Positions 28,262 to 37,646 of a stretch of 64,000 nucleotides of DNA are shown in pieces (the stretch's first letter is position 1; every line of letters begins with the position of its first letter). The notes under the pieces are model-generated. The model searched no databases. It worked only from the letters and a program-made list of their open reading frames with translations, and was not told the DNA's origin. The stretch covers positions 62,001 through 126,000 of the forward strand of contig NZ_AMSS01000086.1 of NCBI RefSeq assembly GCF_000313935.1. The letters run 5' to 3'. Position numbers and translations under genes: made by a program. This DNA comes from Acinetobacter sp. WC-141 (GTDB taxonomy: Bacteria > Pseudomonadota > Gammaproteobacteria > Pseudomonadales > Moraxellaceae).

Positions 28262-28306
28262 AGGCAACTTGCTGTAGTGATGCACGGCAGTCAGTTGCCT
28301 CAACTG
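28262..28306 (+). promoter_or_regulatory. rpsO leader with two mutually exclusive hairpins
   Basis: Hairpin 1 pairs AGGCAACT (28262-28269) with AGTTGCCT (28293-28300) and has an inner GCTG/CGGC stem. Hairpin 2 pairs CAGTTG (28292-28297) with CAACTG (28301-28306). Both use the 28293-28297 strand, so only one can form at a time. S15 represses its own mRNA through leader structure in several bacteria; a similar switch is likely here but unproven. Confidence 0.5.
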
Positions 28307-28347
28307 ATTCATATCGTTTACTTTTTTAAGCATCTCGGAGAAATCGA

Positions 28348-28617
28348 ATGGCTTTAACTAATGCAGACCGCGCAGAGATCATTGCTAAATTTGCTCGCGC
28401 TGAAAATGACACTGGTTCACCAGAAGTACAAGTAGCTTTATTGACTGCTCAAATCAATGATTTACAAGGTCACTTTAAAGCTCACAAACACGACCATCAC
28501 AGCCGTCGTGGTTTGATTCGTATGGTTAACCAACGTCGTAAATTGCTTGACTATTTAAATGGTAAAGATCACGGTCGTTACACTGCTTTGATCGGCGCTT
28601 TAGGTTTACGTCGTTAA
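28348..28617 (+). CDS. rpsO: 30S ribosomal protein S15
   Basis: An 89-residue S15, the exact usual length. It contains the conserved [19 protein letters not shown] and [18 protein letters not shown] stretches that bind the 16S rRNA three-way junction. A CGGAG ribosome site precedes the ATG. It is followed by pnp, the usual rpsO-pnp arrangement. Strong promoter and structured leader suggest autoregulation. Confidence 0.99.
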   Translation: MALTNADRAEIIAKFARAENDTGSPEVQVALLTAQINDLQGHFKAHKHDHHSRRGLIRMVNQRRKLLDYLNGKDHGRYTALIGALGLRR

Positions 28618-28681
28618 TTCGATTTTCACTTTGTTTTCGCTATTTCGCATGTCGCAATGCTTTATCGCTGAAAAGAGAGTT

Positions 28682-28735
28682 TCACTTAATTTTAGATTAA
28701 GTGATTTTTAGAAGGGGCGCTTGTGCGCTCCTTCT
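28682..28735 (+). terminator. Two tandem hairpins between rpsO and pnp
   Basis: Hairpin 1: TCACTTAAT / ATTAAGTGA (28682-28704), 9 bp perfect, followed by TTTTTA. Hairpin 2: AGAAGGGGCGC / GCGCTCCTTCT (28710-28735), with an interior G/T mismatch. The first is a plausible rpsO terminator or attenuator. The pair could also be the RNase III processing site of the pnp leader, as in E. coli. Confidence 0.6.
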
Positions 28736-28869
28736 TTGCGTTTAATATTATTTAAAATTTTTGGCCTAGTGTGATGGCTTCTAAGCTTTGTCATTTGTCT
28801 ACCAATAGTTGTAGTCTGAATGCCAAACCTTAGGGGTCTCACTAGAATAAAATTAGGAAAATAGAATAC

Positions 28870-30963
28870 ATGTCAATGTTTAATATCGTTCGTAAAGAAT
28901 TTCAATTCGGTCAACATCAAGTCGTTTTAGAAACGGGTCGCGTTGCACGTCAAGCAAATACAGTTTTAATCACAATGGGTGGCGTAACTGTTTTAGTTGC
29001 AGTTGTTGCTCAACCTAAAGCAAAAGCGGGTCAGGACTTCTTCCCGTTAACAGTTAACTATCAAGAAAAACAATATGCAGCTGGTCGTATCCCTGGTGGT
29101 TACGGTAAGCGTGAAGGCCGTGCTTCTGAAGCTGAAACTTTAATTTCACGTCTTATTGACCGTCCAATTCGTCCATTGTTCCCAGAAGGTTACTTCAACG
29201 AAATCCAAGTAACAGCAACAGTTGTTTCTTCTGACAAAACTATGGATGCTGATATTGCTGCAATGCTTGGTACATCAGCAGCATTGTCTATTGCTGGTAC
29301 TCCTTTCCGTGGTCCAATCGGCGGCGCACGTGTTGGTTTAATCAACGGTGAATATGTTCTTAACCCGAACTTTGAACAGTTGAAAGAAAGTGATCTTGAC
29401 CTTGTGGTTGCTGGTACAGAATCTGCTGTATTAATGGTTGAATCTGAAGCTAAAGAGCTTTCAGAAGACCAAATGCTTGGTGCTGTGCTTTTCGGTCATG
29501 ACGAAATGCAAATCGCGATTCAAGCAATTAAAGAATTTGCTGCGGCTGCTGGTGCAGTTGAATCAACTTGGGTTGCTCCAAGCAAAAATGAAGCACTTCT
29601 TGAGCAATTAAAAGCAGCTTTCGAAGCTAAAATCTCTGAAGCATATACGATTGCAGTTAAGCAAGATCGTTATGCAGCACTTGATGCACTTTATGCAGAA
29701 GCTGTAGCTCAGTTCGTTCCTGAAAATGACGAAACTGGTATTGCTGACGAAGTAAACGAATTATTCGAAGACCTTAAATACCGTACAGTACGTGACAACA
29801 TCTTGTCAGGTAAGCCACGTATTGATGGCCGTGATACTAAAACTGTTCGTGGTATCGACGTTCAAGTTGGTGTATTAGACCGCGCTCACGGTTCTGCATT
29901 ATTTACACGTGGTGAAACTCAAGCGTTGGTAACAACAACTTTGGGTAATACGCGTGATGCATTAATGGTTGATACATTGTCAGGTACTAAAACTGACAAC
30001 TTCATGTTGCACTACAACTTCCCTGCATACTCTGTAGGTGAGACTGGTCGTGAAACTGGTCCTAAGCGTCGTGAAATTGGTCACGGTCGTTTAGCGCGTC
30101 GTGGTGTTCAAGCAGTTCTTCCTGCAGCTGACCGCTTCCCATACGTTATTCGTATTGTATCTGATATTACTGAATCTAACGGTTCATCTTCAATGGCTTC
30201 TGTATGTGGTGCATCATTATCACTTATGGATGCGGGTGTTCCACTTAAAGCACCAGTTGCTGGTATCGCAATGGGCTTAGTGAAAGAAGGTGAGCGTTTT
30301 GCAGTACTTTCTGACATCTTAGGTGATGAAGATCACTTAGGTGATATGGACTTTAAAGTAGCAGGTTCTGCAAACGGTATTACTGCACTTCAAATGGACA
30401 TCAAGATTGAAGGTATTACTGAAGAAATTATGGAAGTTGCATTAAACCAAGCGTTTGCTGGTCGTATGCACATCCTTAATGAAATGAATAAAGTCATTTC
30501 ACGTGCTCGTGCTGAAATTAGTGCTCATGCACCGACCTTTGAAGTTATTACCATTAATCCAGACAAGATCCGTGATGTTATTGGTAAAGGCGGCGCGACT
30601 ATTCGTCAAATTACTGAAGAAACTAAAGCTGCAATTGATATTGAAGACAATGGTACAGTTCGCGTATTTGGTGAAACTAAAGCTGCTGCTAAAGCTGCAA
30701 TTGCTAAGATTCAGGCAATTACTGCTGAAGTTGAACCAGGTAAGATCTATGACGGTAAAGTAATCCGTATCGTAGAATTCGGTGCGTTTGTAAACATCAT
30801 GCCGGGTACTGATGGTCTTCTTCACATTTCGCAAATTTCAAATGAACGTATTGCGAATGTAACTGATGTCCTTAAAGAAGGTCAGGAAGTGAAAGTACAA
30901 GTTGCTGATGTTGATAATCGTGGTCGTATTAAATTGACTATGAAAGACATTGAACAAGCATAA
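28870..30963 (+). CDS. pnp: Polynucleotide phosphorylase
   Basis: A 697-residue PNPase, a 3'-5' phosphorolytic exoribonuclease of the RNA degradosome. The order is two RNase PH domains (about 1-230 and 310-545), a KH domain ([18 protein letters not shown], about 560-620) and an S1 domain ([18 protein letters not shown], about 625-690). The catalytic region in the second core has [18 protein letters not shown]. Length is standard. The ATG lacks a strong Shine-Dalgarno beyond AGGAAAAT. A strong intrinsic terminator follows. Confidence 0.98.
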   Translation: MSMFNIVRKEFQFGQHQVVLETGRVARQANTVLITMGGVTVLVAVVAQPKAKAGQDFFPLTVNYQEKQYAAGRIPGGYGKREGRASEAETLISRLIDRPIRPLFPEGYFNEIQVTATVVSSDKTMDADIAAMLGTSAALSIAGTPFRGPIGGARVGLINGEYVLNPNFEQLKESDLDLVVAGTESAVLMVESEAKELSEDQMLGAVLFGHDEMQIAIQAIKEFAAAAGAVESTWVAPSKNEALLEQLKAAFEAKISEAYTIAVKQDRYAALDALYAEAVAQFVPENDETGIADEVNELFEDLKYRTVRDNILSGKPRIDGRDTKTVRGIDVQVGVLDRAHGSALFTRGETQALVTTTLGNTRDALMVDTLSGTKTDNFMLHYNFPAYSVGETGRETGPKRREIGHGRLARRGVQAVLPAADRFPYVIRIVSDITESNGSSSMASVCGASLSLMDAGVPLKAPVAGIAMGLVKEGERFAVLSDILGDEDHLGDMDFKVAGSANGITALQMDIKIEGITEEIMEVALNQAFAGRMHILNEMNKVISRARAEISAHAPTFEVITINPDKIRDVIGKGGATIRQITEETKAAIDIEDNGTVRVFGETKAAAKAAIAKIQAITAEVEPGKIYDGKVIRIVEFGAFVNIMPGTDGLLHISQISNERIANVTDVLKEGQEVKVQVADVDNRGRIKLTMKDIEQA

Positions 30964-30979
30964 TTGTTCTAGTGACATG

Positions 30980-31008
30980 AAAAAGTCCGCTTGATGCGGA
31001 CTTTTTTT
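30980..31008 (+). terminator. Intrinsic terminator of pnp
   Basis: Stem AAAAAGTCCGC / GCGGACTTTTT with a TTGAT loop and a seven-T tail, 17 bases after the pnp stop. Confidence 0.95.
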
Positions 31009-31048
31009 ATGGCATGATGCAGGTAATACAAAAACAGATCGTTGTGGT

Positions 31049-32260
31049 ATGCAGGTTTATTACTTTTATCGCCATCAAGCTGAAGGATACGTCTTTTTAA
31101 GCCGCGAACAGCATAGTGAACATGTTTTAGAATTTTTCTGGATTGATAGTGTCAGAACGGATGTGGTTAACCATAACGAAGAATGGCAACAAGAAATTCA
31201 AAAGCTTTCAGGTGTGGTTATTAATGAATTTCATATGCGGGATATTTCCAACATTGAACATCCCTGTGCATTTGACACGCTTGAAGAGTATGACCTGTTA
31301 ATTTTTAAGAAACTGGTCACACCTGACGATGAAATTAAACATGCAGAATCACAAGACAGTGTTTTTGGTTTGGCAACGACGCCGATTAGTTTTATTTTGA
31401 CGCCCGATGTACTGATTAGTGTACGTGAGCAGGGGAATAAGTCGATTGAAAACTATATTCAACGTCTCGAAAATATTTTATGTAAAACTTTAGAAGAACA
31501 AAACAAAACCCGTAAATTGCCGAATTCACCCGTCGATTTATCGTTACGACTATTAAATAGTATGGTTGATGGTTATCTTGATATTCGCTCGCCATTGACG
31601 AGAAGAGTCGAGCATTGGCAACAACAATTATTGCAGGGTAATCGCCGTTTTAAACAATGGCATCAGCTATTCCATGAAAATATGGCCTTTCAGCAGGTTG
31701 AGAATTTATGTGAAGAACAAATTGAAACCCTTCAAGAGTTTCGGGATGAAATTGTAGAAAATTATCATCATGTCGTTGGCGGGCACATCCATAATTCTCA
31801 AGATATTTTACTGGTTCGTTTAAATGATTTAATGAGTCATGTGGAACGTATTCAGAAACATACTTTGCGTTTACGTAGTGCAATTCAATCAGCAATTGAT
31901 TTGCATTTTTCTGCTATCGCGAACCAGACCAATGAGAACATGCGGATTCTTGCGATTATTACGGCAGTTTTTGCACCGCTCACCCTTTTAACTGGTATTT
32001 ATGGAATGAACTTTGAGTTTATTCCAGGTCTTAAATCACCTGTTGGTTTCTGGATCATGTTAGGGGTTATGCTACTGAGTACGATTTTACTTTTGTACTA
32101 TTTTTATCGACAACATTTGGTGGGACGTGGTGAAAAAAGTGTCATTGATTTGTTGGCCCAACAGCATCGCCAAGATCGGATGAATTTGTTTTGGTTTTTG
32201 GAATATGAGCCGATTAAACAGACTGTGAAGGAATTAGAGAAGATTACTCGATTAAAATAA
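31049..32260 (+). CDS. CorA-family divalent cation transporter
   Basis: A 403-residue protein of the CorA/ZntB (MIT) superfamily. A large N-terminal cytoplasmic domain (about 1-295) is followed by TM1 (about 299-318), the signature YGMN (G319-M-N321) and TM2 (about 333-353). The loop reads NFEFIPGLKSP rather than the MPEL-type loop of classical CorA, so the substrate (Mg2+, Zn2+ or other) is uncertain. Unusually, about 48 residues follow TM2, a long charged cytoplasmic tail ending KELEKITRLK; CorA normally ends a few residues after TM2. It converges on cbpM. Confidence 0.85.
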   Translation: MQVYYFYRHQAEGYVFLSREQHSEHVLEFFWIDSVRTDVVNHNEEWQQEIQKLSGVVINEFHMRDISNIEHPCAFDTLEEYDLLIFKKLVTPDDEIKHAESQDSVFGLATTPISFILTPDVLISVREQGNKSIENYIQRLENILCKTLEEQNKTRKLPNSPVDLSLRLLNSMVDGYLDIRSPLTRRVEHWQQQLLQGNRRFKQWHQLFHENMAFQQVENLCEEQIETLQEFRDEIVENYHHVVGGHIHNSQDILLVRLNDLMSHVERIQKHTLRLRSAIQSAIDLHFSAIANQTNENMRILAIITAVFAPLTLLTGIYGMNFEFIPGLKSPVGFWIMLGVMLLSTILLLYYFYRQHLVGRGEKSVIDLLAQQHRQDRMNLFWFLEYEPIKQTVKELEKITRLK

Positions 32261-32320
32261 ATTTTTATTTTTACACGACGGAGTCTTCTCATTAATATAT
32301 CAAATAGTTATAGCTAATTC

Positions 32321-32346
32321 GTTACTTTGGTTTCGCCCAAAGTAAC
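32321..32346. repeat. Hairpin GTTACTTTGG/CCAAAGTAAC
   Basis: A perfect 10-bp stem (32321-32330 with 32337-32346) and a 6-base loop, located after corA. It resembles two other TTACTTT hairpins in this window (55986 and 56260). No T run follows, so a repeat or REP-like role is as likely as termination. Confidence 0.55.
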
Positions 32347-32357
32347 CAAAGGCATTT

Positions 32358-32446
32358 GTCATCCTTAGAACCTGTTCACTACCAGCATTTAACTAATTTT
32401 ATTGCAAAAACAATACTATTTAGATAATGGGCAGGCCAAGGATGAC
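32358..32446. repeat. 89-base inverted-repeat element
   Basis: Outer arms GTCATCCTT (32358-32366) and AAGGATGAC (32438-32446) are perfect. Further inside, CCTG and CAGG extend the pairing. The interior is AT-rich and non-coding. It lies in the corA-cbpM convergent spacer next to the TTACTTT hairpin, and together they look like a small dispersed intergenic element. I cannot see other copies in the window. Confidence 0.4.
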
Positions 32447-32490
32447 TTTTAGCTCAAGCTATACCTCGGAAAATATGATTTCAAAAAAAC

Positions 32491-32820
32491 TTAATGAAAA
32501 TGCTTCAACTGTTTTCTTAATTGCTGTACTTCATCAATCAAATCTAACATCACAGCAACTGCTGCTAAACTTGCGTCAAAGTCACGTTGCAAACGATAAG
32601 CTTTACGAGCGCGAACAACGTCTTCACCCATAAACTGGTGCGCTTCAGGTGTATTGTCGACTGATAAAATGTCATATTCAATGAGCTGAATAATCCAGTC
32701 AGGGCTTTGACCACAAGCTTGAGCGAATTGTTGTAAGTCAAATGTAGATTGTTCATCAACGACCTCCGCGCTAAAGGTATGGCCGTCATATACAATTTCT
32801 CGATAATGAATGGTTGTCAT
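32491..32820 (-). CDS. cbpM: CbpM, chaperone modulator of CbpA
   Basis: A 109-residue MerR-like helix-turn-helix-fold protein. Its arrangement (FAQACGQSPDWIIQLIEYDIL, then a coiled C-terminal LIDEVQQLRKQLKHF) matches CbpM. CbpM binds the J-domain of CbpA and inhibits both its co-chaperone and DNA-binding activities. The gene starts 11 bases after cbpA ends on the same strand, the standard cbpA-cbpM operon. Confidence 0.9.
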   Translation of the reverse strand: MTTIHYREIVYDGHTFSAEVVDEQSTFDLQQFAQACGQSPDWIIQLIEYDILSVDNTPEAHQFMGEDVVRARKAYRLQRDFDASLAAVAVMLDLIDEVQQLRKQLKHFH

Positions 32821-32831
32821 GATCTTGCTCC

Positions 32832-33788
32832 CTAATGAGATGAACGAGGTTCGAATGAAGCAAAAGCTTCAGCCAGTTGTTGATAGGCTTGTTTTTCTTT
32901 TTCAGAATGTGCAGGTGGGAATACAATATTTAAAATTAAATAGAGATGGCCTGGCGTTTTATTTGGTATCCCTTTGTCTTTTAAACGTAGCTGTTGGCCT
33001 TGTTTTGCATTGTGAGGCAAATTGACGTTTAGAGGTCCAGCTGGTGTTTTTACTTCAATGCCTTGACCTAGTGCAGCTTCCCATGGAGCTACATCTACAG
33101 TCAAATATACATCACTGCCTTCGACATGAACTCGGTCTGTATCTTTATACTGAATTTCAATATAAAGATCGCCGTTGGCACCGCCATTGATACCACTTTG
33201 GCCCTGTCCACTTAAGCGGATTTGCTGACCTTCTTTCATACCTTTTGGTATTTTTACCTGTAAGGTTTTACGTTGAACTTCAGGCTCACCATAAGCGTTC
33301 ATGGTTGGAATTTGCAAGGTAATTTGTTGTGTTGAACCATGATAGGCAATATCAAGATCGACCTCTATGCTGGCATGTTGGTCTTCACCACGATAACTAC
33401 GCTGTTGTCTTTGATATTGCTGTTGACCACCACCAAATCCTGCACCAAAGCGACCAAATAAATCTTCAAAACCGCTAAAGTCTGCTTGCTCACCACCTGT
33501 AAAGCCTTGACGATAAAACTGTGCACCATCAAAACCACCTTGCGCAGCACCCTGACCAAAATTATTAAAACCTTGTGGATGATCTAACATCTGGTCATAT
33601 TCGGCTTTTTTATCTGCATTACTTAATGTGTCGTAGGCAACATTAATCGCCTGCATCTTTTCTTCTGCATCTTTTTCTTTGCTGATGTCTGGATGATATT
33701 TACGGGCTAATTTTCGATAAGCTTTTTTAATTTCATCAGCAGAGGCTTTGCGTGTAACCCCTAATTCTTCATAATAATTTTTTGCCAT
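32832..33788 (-). CDS. cbpA: CbpA, DnaJ-class co-chaperone and curved-DNA-binding protein
   Basis: A 318-residue class B J-protein. The N-terminal J-domain has the HPD motif (H32-P-D34). A G/F- and Q-rich linker (about 70-125) follows, then two C-terminal substrate-binding domains ([20 protein letters not shown] onwards). There is no zinc-finger domain, which separates it from DnaJ. It stimulates DnaK and binds curved DNA in E. coli. It is translated with cbpM; the promoter region is the 146-base spacer upstream. Confidence 0.94.
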   Translation of the reverse strand: MAKNYYEELGVTRKASADEIKKAYRKLARKYHPDISKEKDAEEKMQAINVAYDTLSNADKKAEYDQMLDHPQGFNNFGQGAAQGGFDGAQFYRQGFTGGEQADFSGFEDLFGRFGAGFGGGQQQYQRQQRSYRGEDQHASIEVDLDIAYHGSTQQITLQIPTMNAYGEPEVQRKTLQVKIPKGMKEGQQIRLSGQGQSGINGGANGDLYIEIQYKDTDRVHVEGSDVYLTVDVAPWEAALGQGIEVKTPAGPLNVNLPHNAKQGQQLRLKDKGIPNKTPGHLYLILNIVFPPAHSEKEKQAYQQLAEAFASFEPRSSH

Positions 33789-33934
33789 AATGTTTTATCA
33801 CGATGGTGTGGTTTATTTCATTATGAAACGATTTTTAGAGTTTTCAATAAGCTAGATTGTATAAGAGTTGTTCTATTCCGAAATAAAATCGAGAGGAAGA
33901 GGCATAGATAAATTAAGGCTATGCCTCCCATGAT

Positions 33935-34546
33935 TTAGATAAAACTCTGATATAAGCCGTAAAGGGCAATAAGTAAAAGTAATAAACCACATAGGCCTAA
34001 TATTTTTGGATATAAATGACTGTTAGAAAGGCGACGGAAGAATATATAAACCAGAGATAAAGTCAGAAAATCTAAAATAATCCATGTCAGGGTAAGGATA
34101 GTTAGACTTAAATTTAATTGGGGGGTAATAGAGACAAATTGCGGAAAGAAAGCCGAGAAAAAAATAATATCTTTAGGGTTTGAAATACCGACGAGAAAGC
34201 CTTTTTTAAAGCCCCCATTTTGAGCTGAAACTGTTTGTATGGCTTCTGGATGAGGTGCTTGAAGGACTTCTTTGAGAATACTGAAACCCAAATAACCAAT
34301 ATATAGACAGCCTAAAATCCGAATGATATTGAGGTAACTATCGTTAACACTCAGTACTCCCTTTAAAACAAGTACTGAAATAAAAATTAAGACAAGAGAT
34401 GCTAGATTTGTACCAAAAATGGTTTCAAGTGCTTTTTTATAGCCCCCTTTAAGCCCAGCGCTTGCAACTAAAATCATGACAGGTCCTGGGGTCGCAATCA
34501 TAATAACTACGCTAAAAATAAAGAGAAAATAATCAAAATAATTCAT
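33935..34546 (-). CDS. LysE/RhtB-family amino acid exporter
   Basis: A 203-residue inner-membrane protein with about six helices. It begins with the family pattern ATPGPVMILVASAGLKGGYKKA (family core GPxxxLVxxxGxxxG; about residues 18-36). The internal GFLVGISNPKDIIFF is also typical of LysE/RhtB. These proteins export amino acids or homoserine lactones; the substrate is not predictable here. It is a single gene on the minus strand. Confidence 0.92.
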   Translation of the reverse strand: MNYFDYFLFIFSVVIMIATPGPVMILVASAGLKGGYKKALETIFGTNLASLVLIFISVLVLKGVLSVNDSYLNIIRILGCLYIGYLGFSILKEVLQAPHPEAIQTVSAQNGGFKKGFLVGISNPKDIIFFSAFFPQFVSITPQLNLSLTILTLTWIILDFLTLSLVYIFFRRLSNSHLYPKILGLCGLLLLLIALYGLYQSFI

Positions 34547-34643
34547 GGTATTTAGGTATCTTATTTATTAGGCTATAAAGTAGCCTTATATTATCCTAAT
34601 TAAAATAACATGTTGAAAATTATCATCAAAAAATATAGGTAAA

Positions 34644-34670
34644 TAAAAAGGCGGTAGATCCGCCTTTTTA
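34644..34670 (-). terminator. Intrinsic terminator of hslO
   Basis: Stem GGCGG / CCGCC with a TAGAT loop, flanked by A5 and T5, so it works in both directions. It begins 14 bases after the hslO stop. Confidence 0.9.
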
Positions 34671-34683
34671 TAAAGTTAAAAAA

Positions 34684-35559
34684 TTAACTTAAATGTTCAC
34701 CAAATAACGCTAAAGCTTCTTCAGCGGTAAAAGTGTATTGTGTATTACAGAACTGGCAATCCATACGAATCGGGTTCTGTTCTTCTAGTGTTTCATGAAC
34801 AGCATCTACACCGATTTGAATCAACGCATTTGCACAACGTTCTTTTGAACATGTACAGCCAAATTTTAATGCTTCAATTTCTGGTAAACGAACTTCTTCT
34901 TCGTTATATAAACGATATAAGATTTCGTTTGCATCTAAGTTGGTAAGCTCTTCAGCTTTTAATGTTTCGGTTAACATCGTCAAACGTGGCCATAAATCTT
35001 CATCAACCAAGTTTTGCTCTTCTTCATCATGACGTGGTAAAAGCTGAATGAGTAAACCACCAGAACGCTTATCTGTACTTGCCAACACAATGCGAGTTGG
35101 AATTTGTGCAGACAAATCGTAATACTGCATCAAGCAACCTGCTAAAGTCACTTGATCAAGCGGCACGATCCCTTGATAACGCTCGCCAAATTCCGGTTCA
35201 ATATTAATAAATAAAACTGGATTAACTAAAGCGCCAAGAACCGTACTACTGTCTGTTGCTTCAATGAAGCGTGGGTCTGTTTCGTAATCAGCTAGAGCAC
35301 GAACTTCACCTAAATGATTACATTCAGCCATTGCCCACTTAAAGGTGCCGCTAGCCTGGATTTGCAAGCTGATACGGCCTTTGATTTTTAGTGTACTTGC
35401 AAGTAATGCAGTCGCACTCAACATTTCCCCTAGCAGAATTTTAACCGCAGGCATGTAGTCACGTTGAGCTAAGATAGTTTGTAGTGCTTCTTCTAGATGA
35501 ACTACTTCCCCACGAACTGGAAAGTTCTCAATATAAAAGCGTTGGCGTAAATCAGACAT
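34684..35559 (-). CDS. hslO: Hsp33 redox-regulated chaperone
   Basis: A 291-residue Hsp33, a holdase activated by oxidative unfolding. The C-terminal zinc/redox switch has CxC (C235, C237) and CxxC (C268, C271), with an extra Cys at 242. N-terminal family features include RGEVVHLEEALQTIL and GEMLSATALLASTLKIKGR. Length matches E. coli Hsp33 (292). A gene-specific terminator follows. Upstream is a 166-base spacer with GC-rich inverted segments. Confidence 0.97.
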   Translation of the reverse strand: MSDLRQRFYIENFPVRGEVVHLEEALQTILAQRDYMPAVKILLGEMLSATALLASTLKIKGRISLQIQASGTFKWAMAECNHLGEVRALADYETDPRFIEATDSSTVLGALVNPVLFINIEPEFGERYQGIVPLDQVTLAGCLMQYYDLSAQIPTRIVLASTDKRSGGLLIQLLPRHDEEEQNLVDEDLWPRLTMLTETLKAEELTNLDANEILYRLYNEEEVRLPEIEALKFGCTCSKERCANALIQIGVDAVHETLEEQNPIRMDCQFCNTQYTFTAEEALALFGEHLS

Positions 35560-35725
35560 AATATTCTCCAGGGCCCTAAGCAGAGTATAACTATTTCGTT
35601 TTAATCAAGCTTAGGGAATGCAGCGAGGCCGCAAGCCGGACAGGGGCAGCTTATTGATGCCCATTGTCCAATTATTTAGGCAATGTGAATAAGTCCTTAA
35701 TATAGCCATTTTTTGAAATCTCAAG

Positions 35726-37570
35726 TTATTCCAGATGATCTCGTGTAATGTCGATACGATTTGGCTGTAAATGACGCTTTAAATTCACATCATGCTTTGA
35801 AGTGGCCTGTTGCTGCGCATCACTTTCAAACAAATGTTCAAGTTCGGCTAAGGCATTACGATGTGTTTCAAAGATCTTCTGTTCATCAGTATAAATACTT
35901 TGCTGCTGTATGAGCAATTTCTCATCATAATCCCGAAAGATTTCGATATTGTTATAGGCTTGTTCATCAGAAATACCCAGTTCTCTCAAAGCACGATAGG
36001 CCATACCTAATGAAGATAAATACGTCTCACGCCAAATATATTCAACGCCTAAATCTCTTAAAAGATGTACGTGATGGCGGTCACGAGCACGAGCCAACAG
36101 CTTTAAGTGTGGATAATTTAATCTAAGATGGCGAGCGACATTCATTGAATCTTCAACATCATCAATCGCTAAAATAAATACTTTGGCTTTTTCAATACCG
36201 GCAGAACGCAGTAAATCGGGTTGGGTCACATCACCATAATAAAGTTTACCGCCGTAGCGTCGGACAAAGTCGACTTGATGAAGATTGTTATCGATTGCGG
36301 TAAAGCCTAAGTGTTGTAAGCGGGCAATACGCGCGATAATTTGTCCAAAACGCCCAAAACCAGCAATGATAATCGGGTTATCCTGCTGAGGAATTTCATC
36401 GTACTCAGGTGGACGTTCTTTATTAAACAGAGGAATAACCTTCGTTGCCATAAGCCAGTAAATCACTGGGGTAAGTACCATCGACAACGTCACAATAAGA
36501 GTCACTGGCTCTAATAGAGCTTGAGTTAAAATCTTCTCACTTTTTGCAAGACTTAAAATGACAAAAGCAAATTCTCCACCTTGTGCCAAGCAAGTTCCCA
36601 AAAGTAAACTATTGTTCCAACTGTATTTTTTATAGCGGGCAATGGCAGTCAATATCAGTGTTTTGATAAGCAATAAGCCGACTGCTCCCCCAATAATAAG
36701 CATCGGCATTTCAATGAGTAGTGACAACTGGGTGGTCATGCCCACGGTCATAAAGAATAAGCCAAGCAGTAGACCTTTAAACGGTGCAATACTCGCTTCA
36801 ACCTCGTGACGAAATTCTGAATCTGCTAATAATACACCTGTGAGGAACGCACCTAATGTTGTGCTAATTCCTAAAGTATCCATGAGCAAGACAACAGCAA
36901 GAATAATAAATAATCCTACTGCTGTAATAAGCTCAGTCGCTCCACTTTTGGCAACAAAACGGAAAAACGGACGCATTACATAACGACTAAACAGAAATAG
37001 ACCCGTGAATGTTGCAATAATAGCCGCAAAATAAGCGACCCCATGATGGGTTGACTCTGTGCCTGCTAGTAGTGGAATAATCGCAAGTAATGGAATAGCC
37101 GCTATATCTTGAAAGAGCAAAATTGAAAAAGACTGCTGACCGTAGGTCGTGCTGAGTTGTTGTTTCTCAGTCAAAAGCTGTAATACAAAAGCGGTAGAAG
37201 ACAGTGCGAGCGCAAAACCAATAACAAAGCTGACAGAAAGCTGCTGTTGAAATAATAAGAGTACGATCAGCATAAGAACGCCACCGCTAATGAGGACTTG
37301 CAGACTTCCCATCACAAAAATGGAATCGCGCATTTCCCATAAACGTTGTGGTCTTAACTCTAAACCTATGAGGAACATCAATAAAATGACACCGAATTCG
37401 GCAAGTTCCATAATGGCTTCAGGGTCATGAGCAATATTTAAAACACTAGGACCAAGAAGCATCCCTGTAAATAAATAGCCTAAAACTGTTGCTATCCCTA
37501 GGCGTTTGCCAAGAGGGACTAAAATCAGAGAAGCTCCAAGAAAGATAGTTGCTTGCAGTAGGAATGACAT
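35726..37570 (-). CDS. CPA2-family (KefB/KefC-like) cation:proton antiporter
   Basis: A 614-residue protein. An N-terminal Na+/H+ exchanger domain with about 12 helices (about 5-380) includes FALALSSTAFVLQLL and LAQGGEFAFVIL. A TrkA-N/RCK nucleotide-binding domain (about 398-515) has IIAGFGRFGQIIARI and the GDVTQPDLLRSAGIEKA stretch. The soluble C-terminal tail ends about residue 614. KefB/C are glutathione-gated K+ efflux systems protecting against electrophiles. No KefF/KefG ancillary gene is adjacent, so it may act without one. I leave KefB versus KefC open. Confidence 0.9.
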   Translation of the reverse strand: MSFLLQATIFLGASLILVPLGKRLGIATVLGYLFTGMLLGPSVLNIAHDPEAIMELAEFGVILLMFLIGLELRPQRLWEMRDSIFVMGSLQVLISGGVLMLIVLLLFQQQLSVSFVIGFALALSSTAFVLQLLTEKQQLSTTYGQQSFSILLFQDIAAIPLLAIIPLLAGTESTHHGVAYFAAIIATFTGLFLFSRYVMRPFFRFVAKSGATELITAVGLFIILAVVLLMDTLGISTTLGAFLTGVLLADSEFRHEVEASIAPFKGLLLGLFFMTVGMTTQLSLLIEMPMLIIGGAVGLLLIKTLILTAIARYKKYSWNNSLLLGTCLAQGGEFAFVILSLAKSEKILTQALLEPVTLIVTLSMVLTPVIYWLMATKVIPLFNKERPPEYDEIPQQDNPIIIAGFGRFGQIIARIARLQHLGFTAIDNNLHQVDFVRRYGGKLYYGDVTQPDLLRSAGIEKAKVFILAIDDVEDSMNVARHLRLNYPHLKLLARARDRHHVHLLRDLGVEYIWRETYLSSLGMAYRALRELGISDEQAYNNIEIFRDYDEKLLIQQQSIYTDEQKIFETHRNALAELEHLFESDAQQQATSKHDVNLKRHLQPNRIDITRDHLE

Positions 37571-37646
37571 CCATTGCCTCGAATGTATTAGTCTCTTTTA
37601 AGTGTAAAGCCAAAAAGGCTTCTTCACACCATCATATTCAAATCAT

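Noticed and set aside
35600..35700. GC-richer inverted segments between hslO and the CPA2 gene
   Set aside because: GGGCA/TGCCC and CATTG/CAATG stems exist but are short and imperfect, and no function or second copy is visible.
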